This document shows positions 27,328-39,448 of a stretch of 64,000 bases of DNA, one piece after another. The notes under the pieces were generated by a model. It had not been told where the DNA came from, searched no databases, and saw only the letters and a program-made list of their open reading frames with translations. How positions within the stretch are numbered: the stretch's first letter is position 1; each line of letters begins with the position of its first letter. A program made the translations under genes and the position numbers. Origin of the DNA: Chloroflexota bacterium (GTDB lineage Bacteria > Chloroflexota > Anaerolineae > Anaerolineales > Villigracilaceae); contig JAIOAU010000005.1 of the NCBI GenBank assembly GCA_019873655.1, positions 1-64,000 on the forward strand, read 5' to 3'.

Positions 27328-28659
27328 TCAAACGCGAGTGAATTTTTGCCAGGCGGTCTTGACCTCGGCGGTCACGAACATGCTGCCAGCCGAAAGCACC
27401 AGGCCGCCCTGGCCTGCCCGTTCCAGCGCCCGGGCGAGGGCCGCTTCCACCGGCTCGACCGCTTCCCCTTGCAGGCCCATCCGCCGGACGACATCCAGAA
27501 TCGCTTCCGGCTCGAAGGCGCGCGGGTGGACGGCGCGGGTGGCGATCACCCAGTCCAGCCGACTGCCGAGGGCCGCGAGCATGGCGGACACGTCCTTATC
27601 CTCCGAGGCGCCAAAGATGAGCGTCACCGGCCGGTTGGGGAAAGCCTCGTCGAGAGTCCGGGCGAGGTTCTCGAATGAGTCGGCGTTATGCGCCGAGTCT
27701 AACACAACCGGCGGCGCGCGGCGGACAATTTCGAAGCGGCACGGCCATCGCGCCGAGGCGAATCCGCGGCGGATGGCCTCGTCGGCGATAGGCAAGCCGG
27801 AGGCGCGCAAGGCGGCATAGGCCGCGGCCGCGTTGATCACCTGATGGCCGCCCAGCAAAGGAATGCGTAAGGTGAGCGAGGCAGAATTGAGGCTCGAAGA
27901 TTGAGGATAGGCGACCGAAAGCGTCTGACCATCCAGGTCGTGTTCGCCGCGCTGGAAGGTCACCTCGCGGCCGAGGAGGAGGAGCGGCGCGCCGCGCTCC
28001 GCCGCGACCCGCTCCAGCACGGTCAACGCCTCGGGCTGCTGGGGCGCGGAGACGACCGGCACGCCCGGCTTGATGATGCCAGCCTTTTCGCCGGCGATTT
28101 GCGTCAGCGTATTGCCCAGGACGGCCATGTGGTCATAGGAAAGCGAGGTGATGACGCTGACGCGCGGGACGACGACGTTGGTGGCGTCCAGCCGTCCGCC
28201 CAGGCCGACCTCGATGACCGCCGCGTCCACCTTCTGCTGGGCAAAGTACAGAAAAGCCAGAGCGGTCGTGATCTCGAAGGTGGTCAGATGCGGAATTTTC
28301 GCCACCGCCGGCTTGACCTGCTCGACCAGGTCCACCAGCCCGGCGTGGGAAATCGGCTGTCCATCCACCTGAATGCGTTCGACGAAATCCTGCAGGTGCG
28401 GCGAGGTGTAGAGGCCGGTGCGGTAACCGGCCGCGGTCAGCGCGGCGGCCGCCAGGGCGCAGGTCGAGCCTTTGCCTTTCGTGCCGGCCACGTGAATGAT
28501 CGGGTAGGCGCGATGAGGGTTGCCCAACGCTTCGAGCAAGGCGAACATGCGCGCCAGGTCGAAGTGCGCCCGCGCCAATTCGGAAGCCTTTTTCAGGCTA
28601 TAATCAACGAAGGAATACAGATAATCGAGCGCAAGATTGTAGGCGGTTTCGGTTTCCAT
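27328..28659 (-). CDS. folC: Folylpolyglutamate synthase/dihydrofolate synthase
   Basis: The 443-residue Mur-ligase family protein has P-loop GTKGKGSTCALAA, the folate-site segment GLYTSPHLQDFVERI, ISHAGLVD, the metal-site region IEVGLGGRLDATNV, the lysine-carbamylation region AGEKAGIIKPGVP and the glutamate-ligase domain with LDSAHNADSFENLA. It adds glutamate to folates, and may also make dihydrofolate. The upstream part of this open frame (to 29076) is a shadow of the opposite-strand DUF503 gene. The start at 28659 gives the conserved beginning YNLALDYLYSFVDYS. First gene of the operon with lon. Confidence 0.9.
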   Translation of the reverse strand: METETAYNLALDYLYSFVDYSLKKASELARAHFDLARMFALLEALGNPHRAYPIIHVAGTKGKGSTCALAAAALTAAGYRTGLYTSPHLQDFVERIQVDGQPISHAGLVDLVEQVKPAVAKIPHLTTFEITTALAFLYFAQQKVDAAVIEVGLGGRLDATNVVVPRVSVITSLSYDHMAVLGNTLTQIAGEKAGIIKPGVPVVSAPQQPEALTVLERVAAERGAPLLLLGREVTFQRGEHDLDGQTLSVAYPQSSSLNSASLTLRIPLLGGHQVINAAAAYAALRASGLPIADEAIRRGFASARWPCRFEIVRRAPPVVLDSAHNADSFENLARTLDEAFPNRPVTLIFGASEDKDVSAMLAALGSRLDWVIATRAVHPRAFEPEAILDVVRRMGLQGEAVEPVEAALARALERAGQGGLVLSAGSMFVTAEVKTAWQKFTRV

Positions 28660-28704
28660 ACTGCAGTGGATTGTAAATGGGAATGCGAAAATCGTAAACA
28701 TCCT

Positions 28705-28986
28705 ATGATCGGCCTTCTCACGCTGCACCTCCGCCTGCCCGGCTGCGCCTCGCTCAAAGAGAAGCGCGGCCGCATCCAGCCGTTCCTGCACCGCCTGCGG
28801 CGGGAATTCAACCTTTCGGTCGCCGAAATGGACCTGCAGGATCACCACCAGCAGGCCGTCGTCGCCTGCGCCATGCTCGGCAACGAGGCGGCGCACCTGC
28901 AATCGGCCCTCGAAACGGTGCGGCGCTGGAGCGAAGCGCACTGGTCGGACGGCGATGTGCTGGAGGCGAGGATCGAGATCATCTGA
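28705..28986 (+). CDS. DUF503 family protein (YlxP-like)
   Basis: The 93-residue product shows the DUF503 signature SLKEKR followed by FNLSVAEMDLQD and a C-terminal strand VLEARIEI. The family is small, cytoplasmic, often near rbfA/truB in other bacteria and of uncertain, possibly ribosome-linked, role. No good SD precedes the ATG. It is divergent from folC with 45 bp between the starts. It overlaps a long antisense reading frame that is only a shadow. Confidence 0.8.
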   Translation: MIGLLTLHLRLPGCASLKEKRGRIQPFLHRLRREFNLSVAEMDLQDHHQQAVVACAMLGNEAAHLQSALETVRRWSEAHWSDGDVLEARIEII

Positions 28987-29064
28987 ATGAGTCTGAGGTT
29001 TCTGAAGGACAAAGGCGACCTTCCCTGGACTTTCATCTCTAAAAATCCTTGTGCTGGAGGTTTT

Positions 29065-29856
29065 ATGGATCTGCAACTCAAAGACAAGCGCGCTCTCGTC
29101 ACCGGCGCGTCGCGCGGACTGGGGTACGCCGTCGCCCTCGGCCTGGCGCGCGAAGGCTGCCGCGTGGCCGTCAACAGCCGCGACGCGGCGAAAATTAGCG
29201 CCGCGGCGGAAAAAATCAGCCGGGAAACAGGGACGCAGGTATCAGGAATTGCAGGCGACCTGACCGACCCGGCCGTCCCGGCGCGGCTGGTAGAGGAGGC
29301 CGTCCGTCTCCTCGGCGGGCTGGACATCCTCGTCACCAACGCTGGTGGGCCGCCCGCCGGAGCGTTCGAGTCCTTCGACGAGGCCGCCTGGCAGAAAGCG
29401 GTCGAACTCTCCTTCCTGAGCCACGTGCGCCTCATCCGCGCCGCCCTGCCGCATCTCAAGCAATCCAAAGCCGCCAGCGTCCTGACCGTGACCTCCTACT
29501 CGGTCAAACAACCCATCCCCAACCTGGTGCTGTCGAACAGCGTCCGCGCCGCCACGGTCGGCCTGACGAAGAGCCTGGCGCTCGAACTGGGCGCGGCGGG
29601 CATCCGCTTCAACTCCATCCTGCCGGCCTGGACCGAGACCGAGCGCGTGATCGAATTGATGACCTTCCGCGCCCGGCAAAACGGGACGACGGTCGAGGAG
29701 GAGATTGCCAAACAATCGAGGGAGAGTCCGCTGGGGCGGATGGGCACGCCGCAGGAATTCGCCAACGCGGCGGTCTTTCTCGTCTCCCCCGCCGCCAGTT
29801 ACATCACCGGCGTCATGCTGACAGTGGACGGTGGCATGTACAAGGGAACGCTCTGA
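29065..29856 (+). CDS. SDR-family oxidoreductase with an atypical active site
   Basis: The 263-residue protein has cofactor motif TGASRGLGYAVA, VTNAGGPPAG and the C-terminal GVMLTVDGGMYKG typical of 3-oxoacyl-ACP reductase-like SDRs. At the active site the expected Tyr-X3-Lys is replaced by a segment reading LVLSNSVRAATVG, so the catalytic Tyr and Lys appear missing or moved. A family of SDRs with the LSNxxR pattern exists and its activity is unclear to me. The ATG at 29065 has CTGGAGG. It lies between DUF503 and a methyltransferase gene on the same strand. Confidence 0.75.
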   Translation: MDLQLKDKRALVTGASRGLGYAVALGLAREGCRVAVNSRDAAKISAAAEKISRETGTQVSGIAGDLTDPAVPARLVEEAVRLLGGLDILVTNAGGPPAGAFESFDEAAWQKAVELSFLSHVRLIRAALPHLKQSKAASVLTVTSYSVKQPIPNLVLSNSVRAATVGLTKSLALELGAAGIRFNSILPAWTETERVIELMTFRARQNGTTVEEEIAKQSRESPLGRMGTPQEFANAAVFLVSPAASYITGVMLTVDGGMYKGTL

Positions 29857-29864
29857 ATCTGACT

Positions 29865-30485
29865 ATGCGCAAACACTGGACCCCCCGCTACCTCTACGAC
29901 CGGGCCGCCAACCTGCTCTACCAGAAACTGCATCCCGGCGACCCCTGGCTGACGCCGCCCGCCATCCGCGTCCTGGACGGCGCGCTGGAGCGGCGCTTCT
30001 GGGGCCTCGAATTCGGCTCCGGGCGCAGCACCCTCTGGCTGGCGCGACGCGTCGGACGGCTGATCAGCGTCGAACACGACCCATTATGGTACGAAAAGGT
30101 CAAGAAGAACCTGGCCTACTACGAGATCGGCAACGTGGACTATCACCTCGTCCCGCGCGACCCCGACGACGCCCCCCCTCCCCCGGCCTACGTGCGCGTC
30201 GCCGACCTCGTCCCCGACGGCGAGTTGGACTTCGCCCTGGTGGACGGCATCTACCGCGACCTGTGCGTGCTGGCCGTCCTGCCCAAACTGCGCCGCGGTG
30301 GGTTCGTGGTCATCGACAACATCAACCGTTACCTGCCCTCGGCCTCGCGCGCCCCGTACTCGCGCCGCCCCGAAGACGGTCCTGCCGGCGAAGGCTGGCG
30401 ACAGGTCGCCGAGCGGCTGGCCGGCTGGAAAGTCTTCTGGTCCAGCAACGGCGTCTTCGATACCGCCATCTACTATAAACCTTGA
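29865..30485 (+). CDS. SAM-dependent methyltransferase-like protein
   Basis: The 206-residue protein has motif I as GLEFGSGRSTLWLA, a post-motif acidic turn SVEHDPLWYEKV, LDFALVDGIYRDLCV and GGFVVIDNINRYL, which fits a class I methyltransferase fold of the type acting with sugars or small molecules. Substrate unknown. It follows the SDR gene by 8 bp and ends in a strong terminator. Confidence 0.7.
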   Translation: MRKHWTPRYLYDRAANLLYQKLHPGDPWLTPPAIRVLDGALERRFWGLEFGSGRSTLWLARRVGRLISVEHDPLWYEKVKKNLAYYEIGNVDYHLVPRDPDDAPPPPAYVRVADLVPDGELDFALVDGIYRDLCVLAVLPKLRRGGFVVIDNINRYLPSASRAPYSRRPEDGPAGEGWRQVAERLAGWKVFWSSNGVFDTAIYYKP

Positions 30486-30504
30486 GCCTCTCTGCTCTTT
30501 CCTC

Positions 30505-30543
30505 CACCGCCGGAGCGTTGCGCGCAACCCCGGCGGTGTTTTG
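30505..30543 (+). terminator. Terminator after the methyltransferase gene
   Basis: A 9-bp stem pairs CACCGCCGG (30505-30513) with CCGGCGGTG (30530-30538), then TTTTG. Confidence 0.75.
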
Positions 30544-30586
30544 TACGTATGCCTGGATGAACTCAAATCGTTCGAAGGAGAGAATT

Positions 30587-31921
30587 ATGTCTCGTCACTT
30601 TTTCGCAAAGACCCTGTCTGGCCTGTTACTGACGGCCTTGCTGACCCTGACCTTCGCCACGCCGGTCGCCGCCGCCGAAACTCGTCAGGGCGATCACATC
30701 GTCATCGCCGCCGATGAAGTGGTTGCCGATGATTTGTACGTCGCCGCCGACACCTTCACCCTGGACGGCGCGGTCCAGGGCGACCTGGTGGTCGTTGCCA
30801 GCCTGGTCACCATCAACGGCGCGGTCGAGGGCGACCTGATGGCCGCCGCGCAGACCATCATCATCAACGGTCAAATCGCAGACGATGCGCGTCTGGCCGG
30901 GGCGGTCATTTTCGTCAGCCCGGAGGCCCGCATCGGCGGCGACCTGATCAGCGCTTGCAGTTCGCTCGAGACGCGCCCCGGTTCGACCATCGCCGGCGAC
31001 CTGCTGAACGGCAGCAACCAGGCCCTCCTGGCGGGCGTCATCGGCGGCGATGCCAGAGTCGGCGCCAACGGCCTGGAAGTGCGCGGTGAAATCGAGGGCG
31101 ATCTCGAAGCCTACGTCGGCGAGGCCTCTCAAGAGTACCCCTACCTGCCGCCCATCCCCGAGGTGAGCGTCACCATCCCGCTCGTCCGCCCCGGGCTGGC
31201 GCTCGATCCCGAAGCGCGCATCGCCGGCGACTTGAAATACGTCCAGTCCACCGACCTGGAAATTCCATCCGGCGTCGTGAGCGGAACCGTCAACCGCACC
31301 CCGCCGGCCCTCAGCGAGCAGGACGGCAGCCCCTTGCGCGGCGAGCGGGAACCGAGAACCACCGCTGAAAAGGTGGGGGCCTGGTTTCTGGACCTGCTGC
31401 GCCGCGCCGTGACCCTGATTCTGATCGGCCTGCTGCTGGCCTGGCTGGCCCCTCGTTTCCTCCCCGCCCTGGGACGGAAAATCGAGACCCGGCCGCTGCC
31501 CAGTCTCGGCTGGGGTGTCGTGGCCAGCGCCGCCTTCTGGTTCGCCCTGCTTGTCATTCTGCTGGCGACGTTCCTGCTCGCCCTCTTCTTCGGCGCTTTG
31601 ACCCTCGGCGGCCTGGCGACAGTCTCGGCGTTGATCGGCCTGTTGCTGATGGTCGAATTGGTGATCGCTTTTGTCCTGATCGCCTCCTGGTTGACCTATC
31701 TGATCATCGGCGCGCTCATCGGCCGGCTGATTCTGAACGCGGTCAAACCCGGTCTGGGCGAACACCGCATCTGGCCGCTCCTGCTGGGGGTTGTGCTGCT
31801 GGCCATTGCCTCCAAACTCCCCGGCGTGGGCTGGCTGATCGGCCTGCTTGTCATCCTGTTCGGCCTGGGCGCGCTCTGGCTGCAAGGCCGGGAAGCGCTC
31901 CAGCCGCAACCGTCAGCCTGA
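30587..31921 (+). CDS. Exported bactofilin-like polymer-forming protein with C-terminal membrane segments
   Basis: The 444-residue protein starts with a signal sequence (about 1-28, ending ATPVAAAE). Residues about 40-250 are a regular series of short beta-strand repeats such as GAVQGDLVVVAS and GAVEGDLMAAAQ, the right-handed beta-helix pattern of bactofilin/polymer-forming cytoskeletal domains. A Pro-rich charged link leads to four hydrophobic segments (about 300-440). The beta-helix is expected outside or at the membrane and the tail to anchor it; its role is probably structural. The ATG at 30587 follows GAAGGAGAG. Confidence 0.75.
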   Translation: MSRHFFAKTLSGLLLTALLTLTFATPVAAAETRQGDHIVIAADEVVADDLYVAADTFTLDGAVQGDLVVVASLVTINGAVEGDLMAAAQTIIINGQIADDARLAGAVIFVSPEARIGGDLISACSSLETRPGSTIAGDLLNGSNQALLAGVIGGDARVGANGLEVRGEIEGDLEAYVGEASQEYPYLPPIPEVSVTIPLVRPGLALDPEARIAGDLKYVQSTDLEIPSGVVSGTVNRTPPALSEQDGSPLRGEREPRTTAEKVGAWFLDLLRRAVTLILIGLLLAWLAPRFLPALGRKIETRPLPSLGWGVVASAAFWFALLVILLATFLLALFFGALTLGGLATVSALIGLLLMVELVIAFVLIASWLTYLIIGALIGRLILNAVKPGLGEHRIWPLLLGVVLLAIASKLPGVGWLIGLLVILFGLGALWLQGREALQPQPSA

Positions 31922-31927
31922 ATCAAA

Positions 31928-31968
31928 CAGAGACCGGGCTTCTCGACCCGGTCTCTGTTCTTTTCTTT
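31928..31968 (+). terminator. Strong terminator after the bactofilin-like gene
   Basis: An 11-bp stem CAGAGACCGGG/CCCGGTCTCTG (31928-31938 with 31947-31957) is followed by TTCTTTTCTTT. It sits between convergent genes, the other being nuoN. Confidence 0.85.
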
Positions 31969-31976
31969 ATCGTCAT

Positions 31977-33446
31977 TTAGAATCCCATCACCCCGGCCGC
32001 GCTGGCCCAGGCGAAGAGCGCCATCGGCAGGAAGGACAGGATGACCGTTGCAAGCGCCGAAACCGCCCAGGTGAAATCGAGCCAGGGTTCGCGCGTCGTT
32101 TCGGGCGCGCCCTCGCGCATGTACATGACCACCACCACCCGCAGGTAGTAGTACGCGGAGATGAGCGAGGTCAGCACACCGATGACCGCCAGCCAGACCT
32201 GCCCGGCCTCGATGACGGTGCGGAACAGGTAGAACTTGCCCACCAGTCCCAGCGTAGGCGGCATGCCGGTCAGCGAGAGCATGAAGACGGTCATCGCCGC
32301 CGCCAGCGCGGGACGCCGCCGCCCCAGCCCGGCGAAGTCGTTGATTTCCAGCCCGCTGGCCGCCTGCCCTGAGCCCGCCGAAGGGTCCTGCTTTTCGAGC
32401 GCAATCACCGCCGCCCAGGCCCCGTAGGAGGTCAGGGCGTAGGTGACCAGGTAGAAGAGCGCCGAGGCGACCGCGTCGGCGCGCGTGGCCGGGTTGCCGA
32501 AGGCAACGAAAGCCATCAGGATGTACCCGGCGTGGGCGATGGACGAGTAGGCCAGCATGCGCTTGATGTTGGTCTGGGCGATGGCGACCACGTTGCCGAC
32601 GAACATCGTCAGCGCAGCGAGGACCCAGACGACCGGCGTCAGGTCGGCGTCGAGGGCGGGGAACGCGGTCACGAAAACGCGCAGCAGGGCGGCAAAACCG
32701 GCGGCCTTGGCTCCGACCGCCATGAAAGCCGTGACCGGCGTCGGCGCGCCGTGATAGACATCCGGCGTCCACATGTGGAAGGGGACAGCGGCGACCTTGA
32801 AGCCAAACCCGACCAGGAAGAGCGCCGCGCCGATGGTCAGGAGCAGGCCGGAGGTCCCGAGCGAACCGGCCTCGATGGCCGCGACAATGCCGGAGAGCGA
32901 GGTCGTCCCGGTCGCGCCGTAAATCAGGGCAATTCCATAGATGACAAAAGCGCTGGCAAACGCGCCGAGCAGGAAGTACTTGAGGCCGGCTTCTTCCGAG
33001 TCGAGGCGCGGACGGGCAAACGCCGCCAGGACGTAGAGCGGCAGGGAGAGGAATTCGAGCGCCAGGAAGACCACGACGAGATCGGCGGCATGCGCCATGA
33101 GCATCATGCCGGCGGTGCTGAAGAGGAGCAGGGAGTAGTATTCGCCGCGCTCGATGTTCATGCGCTTGAGGTAGCCGTAAGCGACGGCAATCCCCAGCAG
33201 ACCGGAGAGGGGGAAGAGGACGTTCAGGAATGAGGCGAAGCCGTCGAGGGCGACCATGCCGCCGAAGGCGGTCGTCTCTTCGCCGGCCTGCGCCAGGGCG
33301 AGACCGGCCGTCAGCGCCAGGCCGAGCGCCGCCAGGAAGGCCGTGACGCCCTTGCGCTTGAGCCACAGGTCCACGAGCAGGAGCGCGCAGGCCCAGACGA
33401 CCAGCACGAGGAGGGGGAGGATGGAAAGCAAGTCGGAAGGTGTCAT
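31977..33446 (-). CDS. nuoN: NADH-quinone oxidoreductase subunit N
   Basis: The 489-residue protein has about 13-14 hydrophobic segments and the proton-pumping subunit signatures: the conserved Glu in the LEFLSLPLYVL helix, SEEAGLKYFLLGAFASAF, GFKVAAVPFHMWTPDVYHGAPTPV and IAQTNIKRMLAYSSIAHAGY. It is the last antiporter-like membrane subunit of complex I. An inserted linker (EKQDPSAGSGQAASG, about residue 355) is encoded by a short element that also occurs in nuoG. It ends the nuo operon. Confidence 0.95.
   Translation of the reverse strand: MTPSDLLSILPLLVLVVWACALLLVDLWLKRKGVTAFLAALGLALTAGLALAQAGEETTAFGGMVALDGFASFLNVLFPLSGLLGIAVAYGYLKRMNIERGEYYSLLLFSTAGMMLMAHAADLVVVFLALEFLSLPLYVLAAFARPRLDSEEAGLKYFLLGAFASAFVIYGIALIYGATGTTSLSGIVAAIEAGSLGTSGLLLTIGAALFLVGFGFKVAAVPFHMWTPDVYHGAPTPVTAFMAVGAKAAGFAALLRVFVTAFPALDADLTPVVWVLAALTMFVGNVVAIAQTNIKRMLAYSSIAHAGYILMAFVAFGNPATRADAVASALFYLVTYALTSYGAWAAVIALEKQDPSAGSGQAASGLEINDFAGLGRRRPALAAAMTVFMLSLTGMPPTLGLVGKFYLFRTVIEAGQVWLAVIGVLTSLISAYYYLRVVVVMYMREGAPETTREPWLDFTWAVSALATVILSFLPMALFAWASAAGVMGF
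32367..32387. repeat. CCCTGAGCC-type short element inside nuoN
   Basis: The 21-bp word CCCTGAGCCCGCCGAAGGGT plus one base encodes in frame the linker DPSAGSGQ. A sister copy lies in nuoG at 41117-41137. Confidence 0.75.
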
Positions 33447-33454
33447 AATCGCTC

Positions 33455-33524
33455 TTTCATGCGGTCAGGAGTCTGCTGTCTGCGGTCTGAACCCAAGACG
33501 GCGGACGGCAGACCGCGGACAGCG
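33455..33524. repeat. Word repeats between nuoM and nuoN
   Basis: The spacer is built from variants of GTCTGCGGTCTG and GGCGGACGGCAGACCG, making an imperfect inverted repeat. The same words are found in frame in glyQS and in the lipoprotein gene at 20.5-21.9 kb. Confidence 0.6.
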
Positions 33525-35030
<1,506 letters not shown>

Positions 35031-35039
35031 GTCGACTCC

Positions 35040-35092
35040 TGTGGTGTCAAAGGTCGAAGGTCAAAGGCTGACGTCGAACGTTCGACATTTGA
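35040..35092. repeat. Word repeats between nuoL and nuoM
   Basis: Variants of GGTCGAAGGTCAAAGG and TCGAACGTTCGACATTTGAC fill the spacer; TCGAACGTTCGA is a 12-bp palindrome. Related words occur in frame in the GlyQ-GlyS linker. Confidence 0.55.
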
Positions 35093-37234
<2,142 letters not shown>

Positions 37235-37247
37235 GGGGCTTGCCTCT

Positions 37248-37550
37248 CTATCCTTTCAAAGAACTCATCTGGTCCACGTCAATGTTGTGTTTGACGCGGA
37301 AGATGGCGACAATCAACGCCAGGCCGACGGCCACTTCCGCCGCGGCCACCGTCATCACGAAGAAGACAAACAACTGCCCGCTAAAGGCGTTGTACTGGCG
37401 GGCGAAGGCCACAAAGGCCAGGTTGGCGGCGTTGAGCATCAACTCGACCGACATGAAGATGACGAGCGCGTTGCGCCGAATCAGAACGCCCAGCGCGCCC
37501 ATGGTGAAGAGGATGGCAGAAAGAACGAGGTAATACGTGAGTGGAATCAT
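37248..37550 (-). CDS. nuoK: NADH-quinone oxidoreductase subunit K
   Basis: The 100-residue protein is the exact usual length of NuoK, with three TM helices and the two conserved buried Glu residues in [16 protein letters not shown] and [14 protein letters not shown]. It is part of the proton path of complex I. The ATG at 37550 gives the conserved start [18 protein letters not shown]. It lies 13 bp upstream of nuoL but is separated from nuoJ by a toxin-antitoxin pair. Confidence 0.95.
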   Translation of the reverse strand: MIPLTYYLVLSAILFTMGALGVLIRRNALVIFMSVELMLNAANLAFVAFARQYNAFSGQLFVFFVMTVAAAEVAVGLALIVAIFRVKHNIDVDQMSSLKG

Positions 37551-37590
37551 GAAAAACTCATCTCCGTTGCAAGACTCAGACGCGCCGGAT

Positions 37591-38004
37591 TCATCCTTCG
37601 TCTCCCAGCCGCCTGACCCAGGAAAATCGACCTGCCGCGGTGTGGTACAGGCGCTCGTCTGCCGTGACCAGCGGATCGCCCGTCCGCTGCGCCAGGGCAA
37701 GATAGGCGGCGTCGTAGGCGCTGCAATTCGCCTGGCGGGCAAGGGGCAGAATTTCTTCCCAGTCCAGCGGCAACAGTTCCAGTTCGAGTTTCTTCAGCGC
37801 CGCAAGGATTTGTTCAACCTGGACTTCCGAAACCCGGCCGCGCCGCTCGGCGCGCCAAAGGGCGTGATTCACTTCGTACAGGAGCAGGTCCGGCGCCCGC
37901 AAACGTTCCTGACCGGCCACATGCCGGCGCAGAAGCGCCTGCGCCTGCGGCTGCGCTTCATCCGGGAAGACGGCGCTGAGCAGGACGCTGGCATCCACAA
38001 TCAT
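37591..38004 (-). CDS. vapC: PIN-domain toxin (VapC family) inside the nuo operon
   Basis: The 137-residue protein has PIN acidic positions in [13 protein letters not shown] (Asp4), [14 protein letters not shown] (Glu), [12 protein letters not shown] (Asp) and [10 protein letters not shown] (Asp). It should be an RNase neutralised by the upstream antitoxin. Its ATG overlaps the antitoxin stop as ATGA. It lies 40 bp upstream of nuoK and reads in the same direction, so nuoK-N transcripts may pass through it. Confidence 0.85.
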   Translation of the reverse strand: MIVDASVLLSAVFPDEAQPQAQALLRRHVAGQERLRAPDLLLYEVNHALWRAERRGRVSEVQVEQILAALKKLELELLPLDWEEILPLARQANCSAYDAAYLALAQRTGDPLVTADERLYHTAAGRFSWVRRLGDEG

Positions 38005-38255
38005 GCGCGGCCCTCCAGGTCTTCGCGTGCTGTGCGATAGAGTTCGGCGGCGGTCAGGCCGCTCTCGCGCAGAGTGTGCGAGAGGTCGACCAGCGTGTCA
38101 TAGGCCTCGTAGCGCTTCAGCCGCTCGTACTCTTCGGGCGAGATCAAGACGCCAACCGCCTTGCCGCGCCGAGTCAGCACGATGGGGGTCTGCGCGACCT
38201 TTTTGAGCAAGGACGAAAGGCGATTGTGCGCTTCTGCGATTGGAAGATGTAACAT
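38001..38255 (-). CDS. Phd/YefM-type antitoxin
   Basis: The 84-residue protein starts MLHLPIAEAHNRLSSLLKKV, followed by PIVLTRRGKAVGVLISPEEYERL, the diagnostic Phd/YefM pattern (DNA-binding N-terminal fold and toxin-binding tail). The ATG at 38255 was chosen because TTGGAGATAG precedes it. It is placed between nuoJ and the VapC toxin; its promoter is in the nuoJ-antitoxin junction. Confidence 0.85.
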   Translation of the reverse strand: MLHLPIAEAHNRLSSLLKKVAQTPIVLTRRGKAVGVLISPEEYERLKRYEAYDTLVDLSHTLRESGLTAAELYRTAREDLEGRA

Positions 38256-38270
38256 TTCTATCTCCAAAGT

Positions 38271-38316
38271 GTCTATTAGATATAGACATTATATCGTGCT
38301 ATTTTGTCTATATCAA
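38271..38316 (-). promoter_or_regulatory. Promoter and operators of the Phd/VapC pair at the nuoJ stop codon
   Basis: On the minus strand TTGATA (38311-38316), 17 bp, TATAAT (38288-38293). The -35 overlaps the nuoJ stop codon (38313-38315). Half-sites GTCTAT (38271-38276), ATAGAC (38282-38287) and GTCTAT (38306-38311) form a palindrome and a further site around the -10 and -35, as expected for antitoxin autoregulation. The promoter is close to consensus and could also drive nuoK-N. Confidence 0.75.
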
Positions 38317-38837
38317 GACCGGACCGCGCGTTCCCCTTTCGTCAGCACAATTGCGCCAATCATCGCCACCAGGAGCAGGAGCGAGGTCACCTCGAAGGGC
38401 AGGAGGTAGTCGGTGAAGAGCATCCCGGCCATCTGGCGCAGCGACTCCATCGAGTTCTCCCACGTCCCCGGGTCGGGCAGGGCGGCTGTCAGGCGGACGC
38501 GCTGGACGAGCAGATAGACCGCCTCGGCGAACAGGATGACGGCCGCGCCAATCGCCAGCGGCCGCTGCCAGGGCAGCGCCTCGCCCTTGGGCAGTTTCTC
38601 CGCCCCCAGGAGCATGATGACGAACAGGAACAAGACCATGATAGCCCCGGCGTAGACCGTCACCTGCGTCATAGCGACGAACGGCGCGCCCAGCAGCAGG
38701 TAGAAAACGGCTACTGTGGCGAAATTCAACACCAGGAACAGCGCCGCGTAGACCGCGTTGCGGCTGAGCAGCAGCCCGAGCGCGGTCGCGACGGCGGTCG
38801 CGGCGAGGAGGAAGAAGAGAAGGAGGGTGAAGTCCAT
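38313..38837 (-). CDS. nuoJ: NADH-quinone oxidoreductase subunit J
   Basis: The 174-residue protein has five hydrophobic segments and the NuoJ motifs NAVYAALFLVLNFATVAVFYLL and MTQVTVYAGAIMVLFLFVIMLLG. The C-terminal helix ends in VTSLLLLVAMIGAIVLTK. It belongs to the membrane arm of complex I. The start at 38837 (MDFTLLLFF) is preferred; an alternative ATG is at 38846. The spacer before it (to 38929) is made of short repeated words. Confidence 0.93.
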   Translation of the reverse strand: MDFTLLLFFLLAATAVATALGLLLSRNAVYAALFLVLNFATVAVFYLLLGAPFVAMTQVTVYAGAIMVLFLFVIMLLGAEKLPKGEALPWQRPLAIGAAVILFAEAVYLLVQRVRLTAALPDPGTWENSMESLRQMAGMLFTDYLLPFEVTSLLLLVAMIGAIVLTKGERAVRS

Positions 38838-38845
38838 AGGCACCA

Positions 38846-38929
38846 TTTCCGATTTACGATTTACGATTGCAGATTTACGATTGCAGATTTACGACTGCGC
38901 GCCAATCGAAAATCGTAAATCTACAATTG
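38846..38929. repeat. Word repeats between nuoI and nuoJ
   Basis: The word ATTTACGATTGCAG recurs, with its inverted form CAATCGAAAATCGTAAATC later in the same spacer, so the segment can fold back on itself. Confidence 0.6.
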
Positions 38930-39448
38930 TCAATCGGCCGGGTCTTTCATCTCCGGCACTGACCTCGTGAACTTGCCGGGTTCGGTCTTCTGCGGGGTCG
39001 GCGCGCCGCCCGCCGGGACGGGTTCGAGCAGCATTTCCTTCGGGTAGATGGCCTCGCGCCGGTCGGTGAAGGAGAGTTCGTAGTTGTCGCCGAGGACAAT
39101 CGCCTCGGTCGGGCAGGCGTCCTCGCAGAAGCCGCAGTAGATGCAGCGCAGCATGTTGATTTCGTAAGTGCTGGCGTAGCGGTCGCCGGGGGAGTAGCGC
39201 TCCTCGTCGGTGTTCTCGGAGGCTTCCACAAAGATGGCGTCCGCCGGGCAGGCCGCGGCGCACAGGGCGCAGCCGATGCACTTCTCCAGGCCGTTGTCGT
39301 AGCGCTTCAGCACATGGCGGCCGCGGAAGCGCGGCTTTACCGGACGCTTCTGCTCCGGGTATTGCACGGTGACCGGCTTCTCGGCCATCGAGCGGAGGGT
39401 CGTCCACAGGCCGCGCGCCAGTTCGACGATGGGTTCAAGCACGGGCAT
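38930..39448 (-). CDS. nuoI: NADH-quinone oxidoreductase subunit I
   Basis: The 172-residue protein has two 4Fe-4S ferredoxin motifs, CIGCALCAAACPADAI and CIYCGFCEDACPTEAI, which carry clusters N6a and N6b in complex I. The C-terminal tail after RREAIYPKEMLLEP is Pro-rich and longer than minimal homologues. Start at 39448 overlaps the end of nuoH by 14 bp. Confidence 0.95.
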   Translation of the reverse strand: MPVLEPIVELARGLWTTLRSMAEKPVTVQYPEQKRPVKPRFRGRHVLKRYDNGLEKCIGCALCAAACPADAIFVEASENTDEERYSPGDRYASTYEINMLRCIYCGFCEDACPTEAIVLGDNYELSFTDRREAIYPKEMLLEPVPAGGAPTPQKTEPGKFTRSVPEMKDPAD

